From: Pseudomonadota bacterium
GTDB taxonomy: Bacteria; Pseudomonadota; Gammaproteobacteria; Burkholderiales; Methylophilaceae
Assembly: GCA_029549705.1 (NCBI GenBank)
Contig: JAKPIR010000299.1
Location: forward strand, 1-20,639
Direction of reading: 5' to 3'
DNA: 20,639 bases
The position numbers were made by a program, and so were the translations under genes. This document shows, piece by piece, positions 8,524-15,096 of this stretch. Within the stretch, counting starts at the first letter, position 1. Every line of letters begins with the position of its first letter. The notes below the pieces were generated by a model, which was not told the origin of the DNA, did no database searches, and worked only from the letters and a program-made list of their open reading frames with translations.

Positions 8524-8606
8524 GAAATTTTTTCTCGAGAAGTTTTAACGGCTAAATTTAACTTTTTAAGCCAGTTAATTTTGGATATTTAGATTTAAGG
8601 TCAAGC

Positions 8607-9518
8607 ATGAAAAAACGTTGGTTATTGAATTTGGTGTTGTTGTGCGCGGTGGCAAGTTTGGTGGCATTCTTGTATCTGCGCCCCAAGGAAAATGTGCAGA
8701 AAGCTGCCGAATATGAACTGTCAAACTACAAATTGGCAGAGTTTACCGCCATCAGCGTAGAGCCGCCCACCAAGGCGGCGGTAACGTTTGCCAAAGTGGA
8801 TGGTTTTTGGCGCTTAACAGCCCCCACCAAAGCCCGTGCTGACCAAAATTCTGTGGCGCGAATCTTGTCGATTATTGCCGCGCGGTCAAAAGAAAAAGTG
8901 CCTGTGGATAGTGCAGACACCGCCAGTTTAGAAAAATTTGGCCTAACCAATCCTAAATTACAGTTGAAATTGATTCGGAATGACCAATCGGTAGCGCGCT
9001 TTATTTTTGGAACCAATAATCCAATTAACGATGCGCAATACGTGCTGTTTGAAAATGCAGTCTACTTGATTGATAACGCCTATGCAGAAGCGGCCACCAC
9101 GCAAGTCATTGAACTGATTGATAAAGCGCCATTAAAGCCGACTGAAAAAGTGGTTGGTTTTGACTTGAGCCGATTAGAACAATGGGAAGAGACAAAGCTC
9201 AATGTAGACTTGGTGGAGGGTAAATGGAAAGTATCCATCCCAGCAGCAAAACCGCAGCAAGATGAATTGAACGAGTGGCTGGAGTTTTCATGGGTCAAAA
9301 CGGCGGCAAAATCGGTTGAATTCTACACGCCAGACCCAAAAGCCAAATACCCGTCATTGGAAGTGAAATTAGCAGACGGCAGCAAAGTGCATTTTGATAA
9401 ACTGCAAGAGTCGCCTGATTTGCTGTTGGCGCGCCCTGATGAAGGTTTGATTTACAATTTTCAGTCAGACATCGGCTTTACCATGTTAAATCCGCCCATT
9501 AACTTGCCCAGCAATTAA
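8607..9518 (+). CDS. DUF4340 domain membrane-anchored protein
   Basis: A 303-residue protein with one N-terminal membrane helix (about 5-24, LLNLVLLCAVASLVAFLYL) and a large periplasmic part. The region from about 65 to 230 matches the DUF4340 pattern: a residue run with GFWRLTAP, then ARILSIIAARSKEKV, and later RFIFG and YLIDN. Proteins of this family are often encoded next to GldG-like ABC genes and are taken to be part of the same envelope complex, but no activity is known. TAAGG lies before the start. It follows the GldG-like gene after 191 bases with two hairpins, and mutM starts 18 bases after its stop. Confidence 0.82.
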   Translation: MKKRWLLNLVLLCAVASLVAFLYLRPKENVQKAAEYELSNYKLAEFTAISVEPPTKAAVTFAKVDGFWRLTAPTKARADQNSVARILSIIAARSKEKVPVDSADTASLEKFGLTNPKLQLKLIRNDQSVARFIFGTNNPINDAQYVLFENAVYLIDNAYAEAATTQVIELIDKAPLKPTEKVVGFDLSRLEQWEETKLNVDLVEGKWKVSIPAAKPQQDELNEWLEFSWVKTAAKSVEFYTPDPKAKYPSLEVKLADGSKVHFDKLQESPDLLLARPDEGLIYNFQSDIGFTMLNPPINLPSN

Positions 9519-9536
9519 TTAAGCAATTCAAGGCCC

Positions 9537-10358
9537 ATGCCGGAACTTCCAGAGGTTGAAACCACGCGCCTAGGCCTATTGCCGCTGCTGGGTAAAGTGG
9601 TGCAATCTGTGGAGATTCGCTACCCAACCCTGCGTTGGCCGATACCAAAACATTTAAAGCAAACGCTACCAAATCAAACGCTGCACAGCCTCACACGCCG
9701 CGCTAAATATATTCTGTGCGGGTTTGATACTGGAACGCTATTGTTGCATCTGGGCATGTCTGGCCGTATTCAACTGCTAGACCGCAACTATCCGCCTGAA
9801 AAGCACGACCATTTTGATATTCAGTTCAGCGATGCACAGGTGCTGCGCTTACGTGACCCACGTCGCTTTGGCGCGGTGTTGTGGTTGGATAATCATCATC
9901 AAAACCACAGCCTGCTCAATCAGCTTGGCCCCGAACCGCTGGAGGCTAGTTTCAATGCCAACGATTTGCATCACACCTTTAAAAACAAAACGCTAGCAGT
10001 AAAAAATGCCGTAATGGATGGCCACGTGGTGGTGGGTGTTGGCAATATCTATGCGAGTGAATCGCTATTTCGCGCACGCATTCACCCTGAAACGCCGGCA
10101 AAAAATTTGACCTTAAAACAGTGTGAACGCTTAGTGGCAGAAATCAAAAATACCTTGCAGGATGCGCTCAATGCAGGGGGTAGCAGCCTGCGCGATTTTT
10201 TTGGCACCGACGGTAATCCGGGCTATTTTCAGCAGGAGTATTTTGTTTATGGCCGCACAGGTGAGCCGTGCAAAGTTTGCGCAAAACCAATTCAGTGCAT
10301 TCGCTTAGGGCAACGCTCCACGTTTTTTTGTGCGCATTGTCAAAAGCGGGCTACCTGA
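9537..10358 (+). CDS. mutM: Formamidopyrimidine-DNA glycosylase (Fpg/MutM)
   Basis: This base-excision repair enzyme removes 8-oxoguanine and formamidopyrimidines and nicks the strand by beta/delta elimination. The 273 residues are the normal length. The catalytic N-terminus is intact: MPELPEVETT, where P2 becomes the nucleophile after Met removal and E3 is the acid. K57 (RRAKYIL), the void-filling M74 and R109, F111 (RDPRRFG) and the H2TH motif (VVVGVGNIYASESLF, 164-178) are present. The C-terminal zinc finger has C245, C248, C265 and C268 with R260. AAGG precedes the start. It sits 18 bases after the DUF4340 gene, so it can be read from the upstream operon. It converges with the spherulin-like gene with only 6 bases between stops and no terminator visible there. 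Confidence 0.97.
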   Translation: MPELPEVETTRLGLLPLLGKVVQSVEIRYPTLRWPIPKHLKQTLPNQTLHSLTRRAKYILCGFDTGTLLLHLGMSGRIQLLDRNYPPEKHDHFDIQFSDAQVLRLRDPRRFGAVLWLDNHHQNHSLLNQLGPEPLEASFNANDLHHTFKNKTLAVKNAVMDGHVVVGVGNIYASESLFRARIHPETPAKNLTLKQCERLVAEIKNTLQDALNAGGSSLRDFFGTDGNPGYFQQEYFVYGRTGEPCKVCAKPIQCIRLGQRSTFFCAHCQKRAT

Positions 10359-10364
10359 GCAACC

Positions 10365-11258
10365 TTAACTCATCAATTGCCGTCGTTGAAGTTGCCAGCC
10401 CATTAAACCTAGCCCCACCAAAAAAAATGCCATGTTGCTTGGCTCTGGCACGCTTGATATGGCAGCGACTTCTGCATTCCAGTAACTGGGCAGCGTGTCC
10501 CAAGGATTTACAAACGTTTGGCTAGCCACGGTGGTATATCGGTCATCGGTAATATAAACATAGCCCACATTGCGGCTCGCTGCGAGGGCAAGGTAGGTTT
10601 GCATTTGTGCAGTCGTTTGCACATCGTACAATAAATGCGCAAAACGGCTAGGCGCGTAATGCGTGGTCCACGCGGCTGGTGCGTAGCTGTCATACCCCTC
10701 ATGATTTTCAAAGGTGATGAGTACATCGGCTGCGCTGGTATAGTCTTCCAGCGTATGCGTGCCGGCATTGCCAAACACTTGATAACCTGCATTGATGTTG
10801 GAGATTTCACTGCGCAGATTTTGGTAATAGGGCAGGGTTGCAGCGATGTTGTGCATTTCATCTAAAAAAATGCCGTCTATCGAATATGTGCTGTGGTAGG
10901 TATTGACATCACTCAGCACAGCCGTAGTGTCACGCGCACCAAATTGCGTGCTGACATAGCCAATGACTTTACCGCCTGCGGCCCGAAAGTCATTGATAGC
11001 ACTTTTATAAGCGTTAATGTCGTTTGGGTCCGTGATGTTTGGGCCACTGTTGGGGTTCATAATCGCGGTAATGGCAACGCCTTGGCTGAGAGAGGCTGTC
11101 ATATCTGTCCAAAAACTAAGGCTTGGCGCCGCGTTCGGATAAAAATAGGCTGGGACTAAAATTTCAGTCGCATGCGCATTTAGTGTGATTAGCGAACCGC
11201 CGAGTAGCGCCAATCGAAACATGTTCAGTGTTTTTCGAATCATTGTGTCGTCTTTCAT
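10365..11258 (-). CDS. Spherulin-4-like (TIM-barrel) protein with PEP-CTERM tail
   Basis: A 297-residue exported protein. After a signal peptide (about 6-30, ending AHA) comes a domain that looks like the spherulation-specific family 4 (Spherulin4, a TIM-barrel glycoside-hydrolase-like fold): ILVPAYFYPN at 33, AIMNPNSGPN at 65, GKVIGYVSTQFGARD at 96, and YSIDGIFLDEMH at 125, where D128, D133 and E134 are candidate acidic active-site residues. The C-terminus from about 270 is a PEP-CTERM sorting tail (VPEPSN, a hydrophobic helix, QRRQ). It is probably an exosortase-processed surface protein acting on polysaccharide, but no substrate is shown. The first ATG and the one five codons later (MIRKTLNMF, 11243) are both possible; the second gives the more usual signal peptide. 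It has its own promoter. Confidence 0.85.
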   Translation of the reverse strand: MKDDTMIRKTLNMFRLALLGGSLITLNAHATEILVPAYFYPNAAPSLSFWTDMTASLSQGVAITAIMNPNSGPNITDPNDINAYKSAINDFRAAGGKVIGYVSTQFGARDTTAVLSDVNTYHSTYSIDGIFLDEMHNIAATLPYYQNLRSEISNINAGYQVFGNAGTHTLEDYTSAADVLITFENHEGYDSYAPAAWTTHYAPSRFAHLLYDVQTTAQMQTYLALAASRNVGYVYITDDRYTTVASQTFVNPWDTLPSYWNAEVAAISSVPEPSNMAFFLVGLGLMGWQLQRRQLMS

Positions 11259-11263
11259 GTGTA

Positions 11264-11278
11264 CTGCTGAATCAGCAG
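11264..11278 (-). promoter_or_regulatory. Palindrome just upstream of the spherulin-like gene
   Basis: CTGCTGA and TCAGCAG face each other around one base, 5 bases before the first start codon. It lies downstream of the predicted promoter, so it could act as an operator or as an mRNA hairpin next to the start. No regulator is identified. Confidence 0.4.
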
Positions 11279-11309
11279 ATAATCAAAATGAGAAGCGTAT
11301 ATTTACCGC

Positions 11310-11337
11310 ATTGTAGCAGGTGAAATATCAGCGTCAA
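11310..11337 (-). promoter_or_regulatory. Sigma-70 promoter of the spherulin-like gene
   Basis: On the minus strand TTGACG (11337-11332) is followed after 16 bases by TACAAT (11315-11310). Each hexamer differs from consensus at one position. The predicted transcript would start near 11303, giving a leader of about 45 bases that contains the CTGCTGA palindrome. Confidence 0.65.
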
Positions 11338-11357
11338 AAATCATCGTGTAAAAATCG

Positions 11358-11396
11358 CTGCCCTGTGAGCCTTTATTGATAAGGCCTGCAGGGCAG
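11358..11396 (-). repeat. Intergenic hairpin repeat, copy 2 (diverged)
   Basis: Arms CTGCCCTGTGAGCCTT and AAGGCCTGCAGGGCAG pair around a 7-base TATTGAT loop with two G-U-type positions and one mismatch. It lies about 100 bases past the ubiB stop and 100 bases before the spherulin-like start, and shares the GAGCCTT / AAGGC-TGCA core with copies 1 and 3. It may mark the 3' end of the ubi operon transcript. Confidence 0.65.
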
Positions 11397-11494
11397 TGCA
11401 AAAGGATGGCTGCAAAATAAAGGCCTATTTAACGGTTAAACGCGGTTATGCTGACGAGGTAATTTAGCGTATCAATTCGGCATAAAAGCTGCGA

Positions 11495-13045
11495 TTAACG
11501 TAGCACAAAAGTGGCAATTTGCAGTGCAATTAAAATGATCAGCGCAAAGGTCAGCCGTTGTTGCCAGCGCGCCTGTTTTTCTTGTACTTTGATGAGGGCA
11601 TCCAAGGTTTCACGCATCGGTGCTTCTTGCTCGGCTTGGGTTCGTTGTTGCAAAAATTGATGCACCAGTCGCGGCATTTGCGGTAGATTTTTAACGATAA
11701 ATGGCAGCTCTTTTTTGACGGTATTGGCAACACTGCGCCAGCCGATTTGCTCGCTCATCCAGCGTTTTAGAAAAGGTTTGGCGGTTTGCCACAGGTCAAT
11801 ATTAGGGTCTAAATCGCGCCCCAGTCCTTCAATATTCAGCAAGGTTTTTTGTAGCATGACGAGTTGCGGCTGAATCACCACACCAAATTTGCGCGACATT
11901 TGAAATAAGCTCAATAACGTGCGGCCAAATGAAATGTCTTTTAACGGCTTGTTAAAAATGGGTTCGCAAATCGCGCGCACGGCGGTTTCCAGCGCCTCAA
12001 CATTGGTGTCTTTGGGTACCCAGCCCGATTCAATATGTGCGACGGCCACATCGCGGTAATCCCGGTTAAAAAATGCCAAGAAGTTGCGCGCAAGGTAATA
12101 TTTATCGTTATCGGTAAGCGTGCCCATAATGCCGAAATCAAGCGCAATGTAGCGGCCTTTGTATTCGCCATCGGTTGCTACCTGAATATTGCCGGGGTGC
12201 ATGTCCGCATGAAAAAAACCATCGCGAAACACTTGGGTAAAAAATATTTCCACGCCGTCATGCGCGAGTTTTGCAATATCAATACCCTTGGCACGCAGTT
12301 CTTCAATTTTACTAATCGGTGTGCCCACCATGCGCTGCATGACCATGACCTGCTGGCGGCACCAGTCCCAATGTACTTCAGGAATAAGTAATTTTTTATC
12401 TGTAAAATTGGCCGCAAGCCGCGTGCAGTTAGCGGCTTCTAAGGTTAAATCAAGTTCGCTTTGTGTATGCTCGGCAAATTCGGCCACGATTTCACGCGGT
12501 TTCAGGCGTTTTCCTTCACTGGATAGCCCTTGCAGCAGCCACGCACCTGTATCGAGCAGTTCTAAATCATGCTGAATCGTTTTGGCAATGCCTGGACGCA
12601 GCACTTTAACCGCAACCGGAGTGCCGTCCATCAAGTGCGCAAAATGAACCTGCGCCACCGATGCGCTGGCGATGGCAGTTGCTTCAAACTCAGAAAACAC
12701 AGCGTTGAGCGGCAAGTCAAACGCCTCTTGAATCACGGTTTCAATTTCATTAAAGGCGACAGGCGGTACCTGGTCTTGTAATTTTGCGAGCTCATCGGCG
12801 ATGTCGATCGGTAGTAAGTCGCGGCGGGTTGAGAGCATTTGCCCAAACTTGACAAAAATTGGCCCCAGCGCCTCCAGTGCTAAGCGCAGCCGTTCACCGC
12901 GCGGTTTTTTTGCGTTGCGCCAGAATAACAAAATACGAATCACACTTTGCAGTGGTTTGAGTTTGGTATGGCTAAGCACCAAGTCATCTAGGCTAAATCG
13001 TAGCGCAATAAAAATAATATAGAACAGCCGAAAAATTCGCATCAT
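11495..13045 (-). CDS. ubiB: Ubiquinone biosynthesis atypical kinase UbiB
   Basis: UbiB is an ABC1/ADCK-type protein-kinase-like ATPase on the inner membrane. It is needed for ubiquinone synthesis and supports the Ubi complex, probably by handling lipid intermediates. The 516 residues are near the family norm. The KxGQ motif of the family is K66-Q69 (FVKFGQML). It is followed by ASVAQVH, the modified glycine loop, then VAVKVLRPG with the ATP-binding lysine, HADMHPGN (catalytic loop) and LDFGIMG (metal-binding DFG). A C-terminal hydrophobic helix (LTFALIILIALQIATFVL) anchors it. Two adjacent ATG codons open the gene; the ubiJ stop lies 4 bases upstream, so translation is coupled. It is the last gene of the ubi cluster. 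Confidence 0.96.
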   Translation of the reverse strand: MMRIFRLFYIIFIALRFSLDDLVLSHTKLKPLQSVIRILLFWRNAKKPRGERLRLALEALGPIFVKFGQMLSTRRDLLPIDIADELAKLQDQVPPVAFNEIETVIQEAFDLPLNAVFSEFEATAIASASVAQVHFAHLMDGTPVAVKVLRPGIAKTIQHDLELLDTGAWLLQGLSSEGKRLKPREIVAEFAEHTQSELDLTLEAANCTRLAANFTDKKLLIPEVHWDWCRQQVMVMQRMVGTPISKIEELRAKGIDIAKLAHDGVEIFFTQVFRDGFFHADMHPGNIQVATDGEYKGRYIALDFGIMGTLTDNDKYYLARNFLAFFNRDYRDVAVAHIESGWVPKDTNVEALETAVRAICEPIFNKPLKDISFGRTLLSLFQMSRKFGVVIQPQLVMLQKTLLNIEGLGRDLDPNIDLWQTAKPFLKRWMSEQIGWRSVANTVKKELPFIVKNLPQMPRLVHQFLQQRTQAEQEAPMRETLDALIKVQEKQARWQQRLTFALIILIALQIATFVLR

Positions 13046-13049
13046 GGCA

Positions 13050-13664
13050 TTAAGGGTTATGATTATCAGTAGGGCTGCTCAACGTTTGGGTGAGCTTTTT
13101 TTCAAACTTCAGCAATTTCTTTTCTAGTCGGGCAACATCAGCTCGTAGTGTGTCAACCTCGCTATTAAACTGTTCTACATGGCGCTTTTTGGCAATAACG
13201 GGCATTTCCTCCTGCCAATATTCACTTAGCATTTCAGCGAGATTGGTGCTGGTATCTTTAATCGAGCCCACTGCTTTACGGCCAAAATCAGCGATTTGAT
13301 AGGCTGGAATATCGCCTACTAACTTGCTTAAATCATCTTCATAATCCCAGCGCATATGCGCAAAAACCTTGGCAAGTTCGGTAGCTAAATGCGTGTCACC
13401 AGTGATGTTGATTTGGCTTTTTGCGGTTTCATCTTTAGCAATGAGGCGCAGCAAAAGCGTGGGCGGAATTGTGACAGTTGCGTCAGGCTTGTTGGTATCG
13501 CCCGCAAGCGCTAAACTACCGTCTTCTAAAATGATTAGGGTAGGTGAAATTAAACCAATGTGAATACGCACCGACTGCCCAGCATAGGGTTGCAATAGGG
13601 CATTTGCCCAGCTATTTTGCGCAATGAGGTGCTGCAATAAACGCGTGGAAAGTTGCTTGAGCAT
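13050..13664 (-). CDS. ubiJ: Ubiquinone biosynthesis accessory factor UbiJ
   Basis: UbiJ is a lipid-binding SCP2-fold protein that forms the scaffold of the soluble Ubi complex and binds polyprenyl intermediates. This 204-residue copy has the SCP2-like domain at about 15-115 (VRIHIGLISPTLIILEDGSLAL, then a stretch with TVTIPPTLLLRLIAKD, and DTHLATELAKVFAHMRWDYEDDLSKLVGD in part), and a charged coiled coil at about 160-195. It starts inside the ubiE stop (TAATG overlap of one base) and ends 4 bases before ubiB. Position between ubiE and ubiB is the classical one for this gene and supports the call, which sequence alone would make less certain. Confidence 0.9.
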   Translation of the reverse strand: MLKQLSTRLLQHLIAQNSWANALLQPYAGQSVRIHIGLISPTLIILEDGSLALAGDTNKPDATVTIPPTLLLRLIAKDETAKSQINITGDTHLATELAKVFAHMRWDYEDDLSKLVGDIPAYQIADFGRKAVGSIKDTSTNLAEMLSEYWQEEMPVIAKKRHVEQFNSEVDTLRADVARLEKKLLKFEKKLTQTLSSPTDNHNP

Positions 13665-14431
13665 TAGGTTTTATAACCTTTGTGAAGCGCCACAACGCCC
13701 GCGGCGAGGTTGTAATAATCCACTTTAAAAAACCCAACATCGTTCATCATCTGTTTTAAAGTTTCCTGGTCGGGGTGCATGCGAATAGACTCAGCAAGAT
13801 ACTGATAACTCTCGGCATCTTTGGCAAAGATTTTGCCCATGAGCGGTAATAATTTAAATGAATAAACATCGTAGATTTTAGAGAGCGGTTGCCACACTTT
13901 AGAGAACTCTAAGACCAATAGCCGTCCGCCTGTTTTAAGCACGCGATGCATTTCGGCTAAGGCCACCTCTTTGTGTGTCATGTTGCGCAAACCAAATGCC
14001 ACAATCACACAATCAAAATATTGGTCAGGAAAAGGCAGTTTCTCAGCATCACACTGCAGTGCAGGCACATTTAATCCCGCGTCCAGCATGCGGTCACGTC
14101 CAACGCCCAGCATAGAAGCGTTGATGTCTGTGAGAACGACTTGCCCTGCATTTTGAGGCGAACCAACCCCCACTTTTTTAGCGAATAGTTTAGATAAATC
14201 TCCGCTGCCACCGGCGATGTCTAATACTTTATCGCCTGCTTTGACGCCGCTGACCGCTACTGCAAAGCGTTTCCAGCTACGATGTAAGCCCGCTGACATC
14301 ACATCATTCATGAGGTCGTATTTGCTGGCGACGGAATGAAAAACTTCGCCCACTTTCTTGGCTTTTTCGGCTTCATGTACCGTCTTAAAACCAAAGTGTG
14401 TCTGTTGGTTGTGATCTTGATTGGTCGTCAT
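13664..14431 (-). CDS. ubiE: Ubiquinone/menaquinone C-methyltransferase UbiE
   Basis: This SAM-dependent enzyme methylates the C2 position of 2-polyprenyl-6-methoxy-1,4-benzoquinol in ubiquinone synthesis (and demethylmenaquinol where menaquinone is made). The 255 residues match the family. Family marks are THFGFKTV (11-18), KYDLMNDVMSAGLHRSWKR (37-55 or so), the SAM loop DIAGGSGDLS (71-80), CDAEKLPFPD, FGLRNM and the LEFSK segment. Its stop overlaps the ubiJ start by one base (TAATG), and it follows the DUF971 gene after 17 bases. All four genes are probably one operon. A typical betaproteobacterial layout. Confidence 0.96.
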   Translation of the reverse strand: MTTNQDHNQQTHFGFKTVHEAEKAKKVGEVFHSVASKYDLMNDVMSAGLHRSWKRFAVAVSGVKAGDKVLDIAGGSGDLSKLFAKKVGVGSPQNAGQVVLTDINASMLGVGRDRMLDAGLNVPALQCDAEKLPFPDQYFDCVIVAFGLRNMTHKEVALAEMHRVLKTGGRLLVLEFSKVWQPLSKIYDVYSFKLLPLMGKIFAKDAESYQYLAESIRMHPDQETLKQMMNDVGFFKVDYYNLAAGVVALHKGYKT

Positions 14432-14448
14432 CTGAAGGGTTCCGTATT

Positions 14449-14826
14449 TTAATTACTGCGGCGTTGAATGCCTGCCGCACTTAGTTTGCCTAAATATTCC
14501 AACCACAGGGCCTCGTAATTCTGTGCCAATTCGTACAAATAATCCCAAGAATACAAACCAGTATTGTGCCCATCGGAGAATGTAAGCTTGACCGCATAAT
14601 TGCCTACAGGTTCGATCTTGGTAATATTGACCTCTTCTTTGCCGGTTTGCAGCACTTCCTGCCCGTGACCATGGCCACGCACTTCAGCTGAGGGCGAATA
14701 TACGCGCAAAAATTCACACGATAATTGGCATTCGGTATTGTTGTCGAATTTTATTTCAAGCAAACGGGACGCCTGATGCAGGCGGATGTCGATGGGACGT
14801 GGGGAATGTTCTGTAAGACCGCTCAT
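14449..14826 (-). CDS. DUF971 domain protein
   Basis: A 125-residue cytoplasmic protein of the DUF971 family, the small domain also found at the N-terminus of gamma-butyrobetaine hydroxylases. Visible family features are RLLEIKFDNNTECQLSCEFL in part (22-42), a VYSPSAEVRGHG stretch, and VGNYAVKLTFSDGHNTGLYSWDYLYEL in part (75-101). The role is unknown; the family has been linked to iron-sulfur proteins, but nothing here proves that. It is the first gene of the ubi cluster in this window, 17 bases ahead of ubiE, as is common in betaproteobacteria. No strong Shine-Dalgarno sequence lies before the start. Confidence 0.88.
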   Translation of the reverse strand: MSGLTEHSPRPIDIRLHQASRLLEIKFDNNTECQLSCEFLRVYSPSAEVRGHGHGQEVLQTGKEEVNITKIEPVGNYAVKLTFSDGHNTGLYSWDYLYELAQNYEALWLEYLGKLSAAGIQRRSN

Positions 14827-14975
14827 AATTTTACAAGAATAGACTGTGCAATTTAAAGTGGAAATGATAACAGAATGCGCACAATCGCTTCTATAAGTTT
14901 GCTTGATTGATGCTGATGAAAATAGGGTTTTTTGGGCTAAAAATACCCGATTTCTGCCAAGATTGACCGTTCATG

Positions 14976-14997
14976 AGATAAATACAACCGTTTATCT
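14976..14997. promoter_or_regulatory. Inverted repeat between the ubi cluster and the dynamin gene
   Basis: AGATAAA and TTTATCT face each other across 8 bases. It lies in the 270-base divergent region (14827-15096), about 150 bases from the DUF971 start and 100 from the dynamin start. It could be an operator for either gene. No known regulator fits. I could not find a convincing promoter for either operon in this region. Confidence 0.3.
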
Positions 14998-15029
14998 GAA
15001 TTTTATTTTAGATGTCGGCAATAATTGAT

Positions 15030-15056
15030 TGATTTATTTGATTATTCAATAAATCA
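15030..15056. promoter_or_regulatory. AT-rich inverted repeat upstream of the dynamin gene
   Basis: TGATTTATT and AATAAATCA form perfect 9-base arms around a 9-base spacer, ending 40 bases before the start codon. It overlaps the place where a promoter is expected, so it is a candidate operator. A TATATT (15066-15071) downstream could be a -10 box, but its -35 is poor. Confidence 0.4.
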
Positions 15057-15096
15057 TGATAAAGTTATATTACGTGTAAAAGTTTTAAGGATGGTT

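Noticed and set aside
15025..15096. A 24-residue N-terminal extension of the dynamin-like protein.
   Set aside because: The upstream ATG lacks a ribosome binding site and the stretch covers the operator-like palindrome; the ATG at 15097 has TTAAGG at ideal spacing.
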